Source: DAORIO01 sp035438585 (GTDB lineage: Bacteria > Patescibacteriota > Minisyncoccia > Phycocordibacterales > UBA9973). From it: a stretch of DNA of 14,748 bases. Location of the stretch: assembly GCA_035438585.1 (NCBI GenBank), contig DAORIO010000014.1:1-14748 (forward strand), in the 5' to 3' direction. The notes under the pieces were generated by a model. That model worked only from the letters and a program-made list of their open reading frames with translations. It had not been told where the DNA came from and searched no databases. Shown in pieces: positions 1-5,778 of this stretch (position 1 is its first letter; every line of letters starts with the position of its first letter). The position numbers were made by a program, and so were the translations under genes.

Positions 1-60
1 GGCGAAATTCAAAATATAATTGATGCGATGGAAAGTGGGGAAGTCGGGGATGAAGAGTAA
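1..60 (+). CDS. 3' end of an unidentified protein gene (partial)
   Basis: The first frame is open from the window edge to a TAA at 58-60 and gives a 19-residue acidic tail, GEIQNIIDAMESGEVGDEE. The tail is too short to identify. Its pattern (G, then I/L, then IIDA, then acidic residues) is compatible with the extreme C-terminus of a class I release factor such as RF1, but this is only a guess from memory of that family. The gene lies 46 nt upstream of tRNA-Ile on the same strand. No good terminator separates them. Confidence 0.5.
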   Translation, partial: GEIQNIIDAMESGEVGDEE

Positions 61-102
61 GAGGCTTTTAAAATAAAGAGTTTTGTGTTATAAAAAGCTT
101 CT
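61..102 (+). other. weak hairpin between the upstream gene and tRNA-Ile
   Basis: GAGGCTTTT at 61-69 can pair with AAAAGCTTC at 94-102 (9 bp including one G-U) across a 24-nt loop. It starts directly after the upstream stop codon, but no T-run follows, so it is not a convincing intrinsic terminator. The right arm overlaps the proposed -10 box of the tRNA promoter, so it may be chance in AT-rich DNA. Confidence 0.2.
86..94 (+). promoter_or_regulatory. probable extended -10 promoter of tRNA-Ile and rsmI
   Basis: TGTTATAAA at 86-94 matches the extended -10 form TGnTATAAA. A start point 6-7 nt downstream would be near 101, a few bases before the mature tRNA 5' end at 107. No clear -35 box is visible, which is common when the extended -10 is present. 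This is inference from sequence only. Confidence 0.4.
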
Positions 103-106
103 AAAT

Positions 107-178
107 GGGTGTATAGTTCAGTGGTAGAACGCTGTCCTGATAAGACAGAGGCCGATGGTCCGATTCCATCTACACCCA
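107..178 (+). tRNA. tRNA-Ile (anticodon GAT)
   Basis: The full cloverleaf folds by hand. The acceptor stem is GGGTGTA (107-113) with TACACCC (171-177). The D arm is GTTC/GAAC around AGTGGTA. The anticodon stem is CTGTC/GACAG with loop CTGATAA, giving anticodon GAT at 139-141. The T arm is GATGG/CCATC with loop TCCGATT. The discriminator base is A178. The gene encodes CC at 179-180 but not the final A, so CCA must be completed enzymatically. The start codon of rsmI follows at 183 with no terminator between, so tRNA and rsmI are probably one transcript. Confidence 0.95.
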
Positions 179-182
179 CCTC

Positions 183-860
183 ATGAAAAATGGAACTCTC
201 TATATAGTCGGTACTCCTATAGGTAACCTTGGAGATATTTCAAATCGAGCAATTGAAACTTTAAAAAATGTCGGGCTTATTGCCTGTGAAGACACTCGAG
301 TATCTCAAAAACTTTTAAAACATTTTGAAATAAAAAACAAACTTATATCTTTACACGAACATTCAAACAAAAATATTATAGACAAAATTATTTCTATAAT
401 GGAAGATGGTGTTGATGTAGCATATATAAGCGATGCTGGAACTCCGGGTATTTCAGATCCTGGATATATGCTTGTAAAAGAAGTTAATGAAAAATTTGGT
501 GGAGAATTTATAAAATCTATTCCTGGTCCAAGTGCTGTAACTTCTGCTCTTTCAATTTCACCTGTTCGAATAGACAAATTTACTTTTATTGGTTTTTTGC
601 CTCACAAAAAAGGACGTCAAACAGAATTAAAAGAGGCGATAAACAGGGAAGAAACGACAATACTTTTTGAATCAACACACAGAATACTAAAATTGATGAA
701 AGAAATTGAAGCTCTAGCACCGGAGCGTCAAATCATAGCCTTTAAAGAACTTACAAAAATGCACGAGCAGTTTTTTCTTGGAACCGCATCAGAAATAACT
801 AAAAAATTGGAATCTGACAAGGGTCTTGTAAAAGGTGAGTTTGTTGTTTTTATCATATAA
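183..860 (+). CDS. rsmI: 16S rRNA (cytidine-1402-2'-O)-methyltransferase RsmI, short form
   Basis: RsmI uses S-adenosylmethionine to 2'-O-methylate C1402 in the decoding centre of 16S rRNA. The 225-residue product carries the family's landmarks: YIVGTPIGNLGDIS (7-20), CEDTR (35-39), LHEHSN (57-62), YISDAGTPGISDPG (81-94), IPGPSAVTSAL (113-123), FIGFLPHKKGR (135-145) and FESTHRI (162-168). These define the SAM-dependent tetrapyrrole-methylase-like fold. E. coli RsmI has about 286 residues. Here the protein stops just after the core fold (GEFVVFII), so the usual small C-terminal domain is missing. The ATG lies only 4 nt after the tRNA discriminator base, leaving no room for a ribosome-binding site. 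After tRNA 3' processing the message would be nearly leaderless. Confidence 0.95.
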   Translation: MKNGTLYIVGTPIGNLGDISNRAIETLKNVGLIACEDTRVSQKLLKHFEIKNKLISLHEHSNKNIIDKIISIMEDGVDVAYISDAGTPGISDPGYMLVKEVNEKFGGEFIKSIPGPSAVTSALSISPVRIDKFTFIGFLPHKKGRQTELKEAINREETTILFESTHRILKLMKEIEALAPERQIIAFKELTKMHEQFFLGTASEITKKLESDKGLVKGEFVVFII

Positions 861-872
861 AATTGTTATTAT
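844..872 (+). promoter_or_regulatory. sigma-70-like promoter at leaderless spacing before the 72-residue gene
   Basis: TTGTTT (844-849), a 17-nt spacer and the extended -10 TGTTATTAT (864-872) form a good promoter inside the end of rsmI. Exactly 6 nt separate the -10 from the ATG at 879, so the start point would fall on or next to the A of the start codon. The same TGnTATTAT-N6-ATG layout precedes gltX on the other strand. Confidence 0.5.
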
Positions 873-878
873 TGTTGT

Positions 879-1097
879 ATGAAAAAAATTAGAGCCATTG
901 CAATTGCGGGGTTTATTTCCATAATATTACCATTTTTAGGTCTCCCTCTTGTTGTAAAAAAAATAGTATTTGTAATCATCGGAGCTTTATTGCTTGGAAT
1001 TGCTTATCTTATATTTCGCGAAAGTGAACTCAGAGACCGTGCAAAACTTGAAGAAGAATTAAATAAAAAAGAACCTGAATTTGAAGAAAATCTATAA
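879..1097 (+). CDS. small two-helix membrane protein of unknown function
   Basis: This 72-residue protein is not recognised. Residues about 5-26 and 28-47 are two closely spaced hydrophobic segments with positive charges before and between them (MKKIR, KK). Residues 48-72 form a charged, mostly acidic tail with helical character. It starts 18 nt after rsmI and ends 3 nt before the DUF4015 gene, so it is probably co-transcribed. It also appears to have its own promoter at leaderless spacing. It is a real gene by its composition and its fit between neighbours. A membrane-anchoring or scaffold role is possible, but nothing in the sequence shows a function. Confidence 0.75.
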   Translation: MKKIRAIAIAGFISIILPFLGLPLVVKKIVFVIIGALLLGIAYLIFRESELRDRAKLEEELNKKEPEFEENL

Positions 1098-1100
1098 AAT

Positions 1101-2318
1101 ATGAGAAAACAGCTGTTAGTCATTACTATAGTGGGATCGATAATGACAGCTGGTTATTTCTTTTTACCAAATGAAGCTACGACAGAATTTGATTCTCAAA
1201 ACCTAAAGAGTGAAGTTGTAAGTACGACACAACAAGAAACAGAAAAAGAAATTGTTCCAGAAAAAATAATAACCCACATTGAAACTCCAGAAAATGTAAT
1301 TGGTGTTTACTTCACGAACTGGGCTGCGGGCACAAAAAGCTATCAAGACAAACTTGAAAATATAATCGACACTACAGACGTAAATACTGTGGTTATAGAT
1401 ATAAAAGACTACACTGGAAAAATTGGTTTCAAAACTGACAATGTTTTAATAAACGAAGTTGGTTCATCAGAAGAGCGCATAAAAAATATTGAAGAATATT
1501 TTAATTATCTGCATAGTAAAAATATATACATTATCGGACGGCTTGCTGTTTTCCAAGACACTCACTATGTAAACAAATATCCAGAAGTAGCCGTAAAAAC
1601 ATTGGACGGAAAAGTATGGAGAGACAGAAAAAAAATTCCTTGGGTTGAAGCCGGAAACGAAGAATACTGGAATTATATTTTAGAAGTAGCTAAAGAATCT
1701 TATAAAATAGGATTTGATGAAATAAATTTTGACTATATTCGATTTCCATCCGACGGAAACATGAAAGATATTAGTTATGCCCATATGAACGGCAGAACAC
1801 GTCGTGATGTAATGAAATCTTTTTATGAATTTCTAAATAAAAATATGAAGGAAGCCGAGATAACTCATTCTGCAGATCTTTTTGGGTTAGTGACAACAGC
1901 AACAGATGATTTGGGAATTGGACAATACTTAGAAGACGCATTACCGAACTTTGATTACATAATGCCGATGGTTTATCCATCTCATTTTGCTGACGGATGG
2001 TACAACGTACCAAAACCAGGGAAAGAACCTGGTAAAGTTATTAGGTTATCTATGGAAAAAGCGTTAGAACGAACTATTACGGCTGGTTATGATGCCACAA
2101 AACTTAGACCATGGATACAAGACTTTGATCTAGGGGCCATATACACAGAACAATTAGTAAAAGATCAAATACAAGCATCCCTAGACCTTGGAATAAAATC
2201 ATTTATACTTTGGGACCCAGCAATAAAATATCAACTAGGAGCTCTACAAATTGATGAATATAAGATAAAAAAAGCAGAGACACAAACAGAATCTTTAAGT
2301 GAAAATAAATTAGAATAA
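1101..2318 (+). CDS. membrane-anchored DUF4015-type putative glycoside hydrolase
   Basis: The 405-residue protein has an N-terminal signal anchor (about 5-22), a low-complexity linker rich in E, T and Q (about 25-62), then a TIM-barrel-like domain of the putative glycosyl hydrolase family known as DUF4015. Family-type segments are GVYFTNWAAG (68-77), VVIDIKDYTGKIGF (97-110), IIGRLAVFQD (144-153), FDEINFDYIRFPSDG (205-219), DYIMPMVYPSHF (285-296), RPWIQDF (336-342) and FILWDPA (368-374). Asp and Glu residues near the strand ends, such as E207, D211 and D218, are candidates for catalysis. The substrate is unknown, and a cell-surface polysaccharide or peptidoglycan is a guess. It lies 3 nt after the 72-residue gene and 17 nt before a processing protease gene, consistent with an exported-protein operon. 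Confidence 0.85.
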   Translation: MRKQLLVITIVGSIMTAGYFFLPNEATTEFDSQNLKSEVVSTTQQETEKEIVPEKIITHIETPENVIGVYFTNWAAGTKSYQDKLENIIDTTDVNTVVIDIKDYTGKIGFKTDNVLINEVGSSEERIKNIEEYFNYLHSKNIYIIGRLAVFQDTHYVNKYPEVAVKTLDGKVWRDRKKIPWVEAGNEEYWNYILEVAKESYKIGFDEINFDYIRFPSDGNMKDISYAHMNGRTRRDVMKSFYEFLNKNMKEAEITHSADLFGLVTTATDDLGIGQYLEDALPNFDYIMPMVYPSHFADGWYNVPKPGKEPGKVIRLSMEKALERTITAGYDATKLRPWIQDFDLGAIYTEQLVKDQIQASLDLGIKSFILWDPAIKYQLGALQIDEYKIKKAETQTESLSENKLE

Positions 2319-2321
2319 CTG

Positions 2322-2327
2322 TATAAT
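2322..2327 (+). promoter_or_regulatory. -10-like TATAAT before the processing protease gene
   Basis: A consensus TATAAT lies in the 17-nt gap, 8 nt before the ATG at 2336. The predicted start point would be about 0-2 nt upstream of the start codon. No convincing -35 box is visible, so the site is uncertain in such AT-rich DNA. Confidence 0.3.
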
Positions 2328-2335
2328 AAATAAAT

Positions 2336-3532
2336 ATGAATTTTAACCAACCAATAAAAATAATTGCCTCTATTATTTTCGTGTTCATACTCGGAACTTA
2401 TTTTGGCTACAATCAAAAACCAGATAGTTTCTTTGTCCAAACTGTCCTTGGGAAAGAAAATGAAGAAGTTGTTTCAAGTGCTGATTTTGAAATATTTTGG
2501 AATGCTTGGAAAAAACTAGATGAAAAATTTCCTGATGCAAAAAATGTAAGTGCCCAAGATAGAATATATGGAGCTATAAAAGGTTTAGCGGACTCATTCA
2601 ATGACCCTTACACAAATTTTATGACACCAAAAGAATATAACCATCTAAATGAAGATCTTAAGGGTGATTTGGTTGGAATTGGTATCGAAATAGATTCAAA
2701 AGATGGCCTAACGAGGGTTTTGGCGCCACTTGAAGGTAGCCCTGCAGAAAAAGCGGGTGTTATCGCTGGAGACATTATTCTAAAAGTTGACGGTATTTCT
2801 ACTGAAAACATGACACTTGAAGAAGTTGTTTCTAAAATAAGAGGAGAAGCCGGAACTACTGTTAAAATTTCAGTCATAAACGAAAAAGACAAAGTTCAAA
2901 GAGAAATCTCTGTAATACGTGCTGTTATAAAAATACCAACACTAAAAACAGAAGAAATAGACAAAGTTTTTGTAATTCATTTATACAATTTCTATGATAA
3001 TTCGGTAACTGATTTCACTAAGGCGATGCAGAAATATCAAAATTCTGGATTAGATAAAATAGTTATTGATGTTCGAGGAAATCCTGGTGGATATTTAGAT
3101 TCTGCTATAAAAATCAGTAGTTGGTTTTTGCCAAATGACGAAATAATTGTTCGGGAAAAATTCGCAGAAGGAAAAGAAGAAACTACTTACAGAAGTATTG
3201 GACTAGAAAAAATTATAACTAAAAAACCTACTGTAGCTATTTTAGTAGACGGAGGTTCTGCTTCTGCTTCTGAAATTCTCTCTGGCGCTTTGAAAGAAAA
3301 ATATGAAGCAAAATTGTTTGGAGAAAAAACTTACGGAAAAGGTTCCGTTCAAGAATTAATCCAAATGCCAAACAACACAGCCTTAAAAATAACTGTAGCC
3401 AAGTGGTTAACACCAGAAGGTGTTTCTATATCAGAAAAAGGAATTGATCCTGATTTCAAAGTTACTGATGACCCAAAAACAGAGTCAGACGAAACACTCC
3501 AAGCAGCAATTAATTACTTAAACAAAAAATAG
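2336..3532 (+). CDS. C-terminal processing protease (S41 family, PDZ domain)
   Basis: This 398-residue protein is a CtpA/Prc-type serine protease that acts outside the cytoplasmic membrane. It has a signal anchor (about 8-24), the family's N-terminal cap region with ADSFNDPYTNFMTPKE (85-100), a PDZ domain (about 108-196, with GIGIEI and GSPAEKAGV), and the S41 protease core. The core contains IVIDVRGNPGGYLDSA (242-257), the catalytic serine in DGGSASASE (S310) and the catalytic lysine in KTYGKGSVQE (K335). The 25-residue Ser-Lys spacing equals that of E. coli Tsp. It may trim exported neighbours such as the DUF4015 protein, but that is inference. The gene ends in TAG 2 nt before rplI. The symbol is left empty because ctpA, ctpB and prc-type members cannot be told apart here. 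Confidence 0.93.
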   Translation: MNFNQPIKIIASIIFVFILGTYFGYNQKPDSFFVQTVLGKENEEVVSSADFEIFWNAWKKLDEKFPDAKNVSAQDRIYGAIKGLADSFNDPYTNFMTPKEYNHLNEDLKGDLVGIGIEIDSKDGLTRVLAPLEGSPAEKAGVIAGDIILKVDGISTENMTLEEVVSKIRGEAGTTVKISVINEKDKVQREISVIRAVIKIPTLKTEEIDKVFVIHLYNFYDNSVTDFTKAMQKYQNSGLDKIVIDVRGNPGGYLDSAIKISSWFLPNDEIIVREKFAEGKEETTYRSIGLEKIITKKPTVAILVDGGSASASEILSGALKEKYEAKLFGEKTYGKGSVQELIQMPNNTALKITVAKWLTPEGVSISEKGIDPDFKVTDDPKTESDETLQAAINYLNKK

Positions 3533-3534
3533 TT

Positions 3535-3978
3535 ATGAAAGTTATACTAAAGAAAGATGTTCAAAAAATCGGTAGAGCAGGGGATGTAGTAGATGTAAAT
3601 GAGGGTTATGCAAATAATTTTTTATTTCCCAACAAATTAGCCATCAAAGGAACAGCAGAACTTATTGCAAGCGCTAATCAAAAGAAAGTAGAAAAAGAAG
3701 ACAAGAAAAAAATGAAACATAGTCTTCTAGAAAAAACGATTTTAGAATTTAAAGGTCAAGAATTTGTAATAAAAAAACCAGTAAACGAAAAAGGTACGCT
3801 ATTTTCAAAAATTCATGAAAAAGATATCTGCGCTCTTTTAGAAAATAAAGCGGGTATAAAATTAGAAGAGAAAACAATTCTTCTAGAAAAACCAATTGAA
3901 AAAACAGGGGAGTATGAAATAAAAATACTAAGCGAAGGAATAAAAAGTAACATTATCCTTAAGATAGAAAAACAATAA
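3535..3978 (+). CDS. rplI: 50S ribosomal protein L9 (bL9)
   Basis: The 147-residue length is close to the 149 of E. coli L9. The N-terminal domain MKVILKKDVQKIGRAGDVVD and GYANNFLFPNKLA (24-36) are diagnostic. The usual Arg in the GYARNFL motif is Asn here. A lysine-rich central helix (about 50-75) leads to the C-terminal RNA-binding domain. L9 binds 23S rRNA near the L1 stalk base and helps keep the reading frame. It starts 2 nt after the protease stop codon without a ribosome-binding site, so it is probably translationally coupled. L9 has been reported missing from some CPR lineages, so its presence is mildly informative for placement. Confidence 0.97.
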   Translation: MKVILKKDVQKIGRAGDVVDVNEGYANNFLFPNKLAIKGTAELIASANQKKVEKEDKKKMKHSLLEKTILEFKGQEFVIKKPVNEKGTLFSKIHEKDICALLENKAGIKLEEKTILLEKPIEKTGEYEIKILSEGIKSNIILKIEKQ

Positions 3979-4011
3979 AAAAAGCCCTCAAATTTGAGGG
4001 CTTTTTTTATT
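3974..4011. terminator. bidirectional intrinsic terminator shared by rplI and rpmA
   Basis: AGCCCTCAAATTTGAGGGCT (3983-4002) is a perfect palindrome flanked by A-runs on the left and T-runs on the right, so it reads as a hairpin plus U-tract on both strands. The perfect symmetry extends over 3974-4011. The rplI stop codon (3976-3978) and the rpmA stop codon (4007-4009, minus strand) sit at mirror positions inside it. One element therefore ends two convergent ribosomal-protein transcripts. Confidence 0.93.
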
Positions 4012-4288
4012 TCTCTGTCTTCACGCTAACCATTTTTCTTACAACAGTTTTGCCGTTGAAATTTGTTTTTCTCTTGTTTTCAAAAGAAACAGTACCTTCT
4101 TTTAAGGCAAAAATAGTGTGATCCTTTCCTAGTCCAACATTAGCTCCTGGCATCATTTTTGTACCTCTCTGACGTAAAATAATCATACCCGGCATAGCCT
4201 TTGAACCACCTGGTAGTTTAACACCAAGATATTGTGGATTTGAATCTCTTAAGTTATGCGCTGTTCCACCCGCTTTTCTATGTGCCAT
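4007..4288 (-). CDS. rpmA: 50S ribosomal protein L27 (bL27)
   Basis: The 93-residue protein opens with MAHRKAGGTAHN and contains NPQYLGVKLPGG and IILRQRGTKMMPGANVGLGK, which are diagnostic of L27. Its N-terminal tail reaches toward the peptidyl-transferase centre. The protein starts directly with MAHRK and lacks the short cleaved N-terminal extension seen in Firmicutes. L27 is often next to L21 (rplU), but no rplU is present here. The gene stands alone on the minus strand, with its own promoter region (4289-4337) and the shared palindromic terminator. Confidence 0.98.
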   Translation of the reverse strand: MAHRKAGGTAHNLRDSNPQYLGVKLPGGSKAMPGMIILRQRGTKMMPGANVGLGKDHTIFALKEGTVSFENKRKTNFNGKTVVRKMVSVKTEK

Positions 4289-4301
4289 AAAACTAAATAA
4301 T

Positions 4302-4315
4302 TGTTATAATTTATA
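4302..4315. promoter_or_regulatory. overlapping divergent -10 boxes for rpmA and the Ada-like gene
   Basis: The 49-nt gap between rpmA and the gene at 4338 holds TGTTATAAT (4302-4310), a perfect extended -10 on the plus strand. It overlaps TATAAA (4315 to 4310) on the minus strand. The expected leaders are about 20 nt rightward and about 15 nt toward rpmA, with no ribosome-binding site in either. A second plus-strand -10-like stretch, TTATAC (4327-4332), sits 5 nt before the ATG and would give a leaderless message. The overlap implies the two directions may compete. Confidence 0.45.
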
Positions 4316-4337
4316 AGTAGTAGCGATTATACATAAT

Positions 4338-4712
4338 ATGCTTGTAAAAATCAAGGACTTTTTAAATACAAAAGGGGGAGCCGATTTAGCAATTGGGGTG
4401 CTATTGATTTTAGCCATGATTGTGTCTTTTTTACTAGGTCGGCTTTCAAAAGACGCTAAAAATGCCATAATTATAGAACCTTCTGGTGAAAAAACTAACC
4501 AAATAGAACCAGTAGCGTATACGATTGATAATGTAAAAGAACAGACAAAAGAGTTAGGAATTGAGTCTATTGTAGCCTCAAAAAGAGGTTCAAAATACTA
4601 CTTTATTTGGTGTTCTGGCGCAAAAAATCTCAGCGAAGCAAACAAAATATATTTTAGCTCGGAAGCTTTAGCTCAAAATGCTGGATACAGCTTGGCTACT
4701 AATTGCAAATAA
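4338..4712 (+). CDS. membrane-anchored protein with an Ada-like zinc-site domain
   Basis: The 124-residue protein has a short cytoplasmic N-terminus, one membrane segment (about 17-35), a linker, and a compact C-terminal domain (about 75-124) carrying SKRGSKYYFIWC, then ANKIYFSSEALAQNAGY, then TNCK. This pattern resembles the metal-binding domain of Ada and the related small domain found next to nucleases and competence-type proteins. In that pattern a K-Y-h-x-x-x-C segment is followed by an F-x-S-x-x-E-A-x-x-x-G-Y segment. Only two cysteines (C92, C123) are visible, fewer than the four zinc ligands of Ada, so metal binding is uncertain. By orientation rules the domain should face outward. 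It is 3 nt upstream of the CAP-domain gene, so both are probably exported together. The function is unknown. Confidence 0.7.
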   Translation: MLVKIKDFLNTKGGADLAIGVLLILAMIVSFLLGRLSKDAKNAIIIEPSGEKTNQIEPVAYTIDNVKEQTKELGIESIVASKRGSKYYFIWCSGAKNLSEANKIYFSSEALAQNAGYSLATNCK

Positions 4713-4715
4713 TAA

Positions 4716-5654
4716 ATGAAAAATACAAAAATACTTTCAATACTTTTGATCACCTTTGTATCAATAACTATTTGGACTCAAATTTCTGATATAAAAAACT
4801 ACTTAGTTAAATCTGGGGTTATCAAAAAAAATGAGGAAAAATTTTCTACACAAGGGGAAAATTTAAAAGCTTTTCCATATTTTGAAGCATCTAATTTATT
4901 AGAAGATATTCGAAATACAAACCTACCTGGACCTCTTAACCAAATTGATGAAAATGATATATCCTCATTAGAAGAAACAGACACTGCAAACATTAAACAG
5001 CCTAATTTTGACTTATATGGAGTAATTACTGAGACAAATTTATACAGAAATAATAATGAATTACCTTCACTAGAAATTAATGAAACCTTAAACAAAATGG
5101 CTGAAGAGAAACTAAATGATATGTTTAATCGTGGATATTTTGAACATGTATCTCCACAGGGAATTGATATTGAAGATTTAGCCGATGAACATAATTACGA
5201 GTATTTAGTTATTGGAGAAAATTTAGCATTAGGTGGATTTAAAACATCTACAGACGTTGTGCGTGCTTGGAGCGAAAGTGAGCCTCATAGAAAAAACATG
5301 CTTGATGAAAGATACACTGAAATTGGAGTAGCGGTAAAAAGGGCTTTATACAAAGGCCATCCCGCAACTATAATTGTTCAACATTTTGGCAAATCAACGT
5401 CATCATGTCCAACTGTTTCAAAACAAACTAAAGATAGTATAGATAACACTCAACAAGAACTTAAAACCTTAAAAGATAAAATTGAAGAGCTTAAAAAGCA
5501 AATAGAAGAAGACTACCGGGAAAACTTGGTAGAAGAGCACAATAAATTAGTATCAACATACAATAAAAAACTTGCGAGCCTTAAGAGTAAAGTAGAGGAG
5601 TACAATACGCAAGTAGAAAAATTTAATAATTGCGTACAAAAAACAAATTCTTAA
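4716..5654 (+). CDS. secreted or anchored CAP-domain protein with a C-terminal coiled coil
   Basis: The 312-residue protein starts with a signal anchor (about 5-20). After a linker (about 35-100) comes a CAP/SCP domain (about 103-226): TETNLYRNNNELPSL (106-120), YFEHVSPQG (141-149, H144), IGENLALGG (166-174, E168) and AWSESEPHRKNMLDERYTEI (184-203, H191). The two His and the Glu are the conserved cavity residues of CAP proteins. Residues about 236-305 form a long charged coiled coil bracketed by C231 and C306, which could form a disulfide closing a helical hairpin. CAP proteins act outside the cell, and their molecular activity is mostly unknown. The gene follows the Ada-like gene by 3 nt. 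No U-tract terminator follows it. Confidence 0.88.
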   Translation: MKNTKILSILLITFVSITIWTQISDIKNYLVKSGVIKKNEEKFSTQGENLKAFPYFEASNLLEDIRNTNLPGPLNQIDENDISSLEETDTANIKQPNFDLYGVITETNLYRNNNELPSLEINETLNKMAEEKLNDMFNRGYFEHVSPQGIDIEDLADEHNYEYLVIGENLALGGFKTSTDVVRAWSESEPHRKNMLDERYTEIGVAVKRALYKGHPATIIVQHFGKSTSSCPTVSKQTKDSIDNTQQELKTLKDKIEELKKQIEEDYRENLVEEHNKLVSTYNKKLASLKSKVEEYNTQVEKFNNCVQKTNS

Positions 5655-5695
5655 TTTATATTAAATTTGTTTAGGGAAGTGGTTTTTCAAGAGGG

Positions 5696-5733
5696 ATATA
5701 ATGTCGCACAATATATCTTTTGCGACATTGTAT
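5696..5733. repeat. 13-bp inverted repeat, strong hairpin
   Basis: Bases 5696-5708 (ending ATGTCGCA) pair with 5721-5733 (starting TGCGACAT) over 13 bp, including one G-U, around a 12-nt loop. It is 41 nt past the CAP gene stop. The right arm is followed by ACTGGGAGAAAG rather than a T-run, so it is not a normal intrinsic terminator. It could be an RNA 3'-end structure that blocks exonucleases, a binding site for a dimeric regulator, or part of a structured RNA. Confidence 0.65.
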
Positions 5734-5778
5734 ACTGGGAGAAAGTCTTCAAGTATTCACAGTGTTCCGGTTATTTAA
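5701..5778 (+). other. possible 25-residue small ORF with an SD-like leader
   Basis: An ATG at 5701 is preceded by AAGAGGG at a short distance, the most Shine-Dalgarno-like sequence seen before any start here. It opens a 25-codon frame (MSHNISFATLYTGRKSSSIH...) ending in TAA at 5776-5778. The start codon lies inside the left arm of the hairpin, so folding would hide it. No homology is recognised. It may be a chance ORF. Confidence 0.2.

Noticed and set aside
305..577. 90-codon minus-strand ORF opposite rsmI
   Set aside because: It mirrors the rsmI codons, has no start signal and looks like a by-product of codon bias.
2608..2892. 94-codon minus-strand ORF opposite the processing protease
   Set aside because: Antisense shadow of the PDZ domain, Ser/Pro-rich without motifs.
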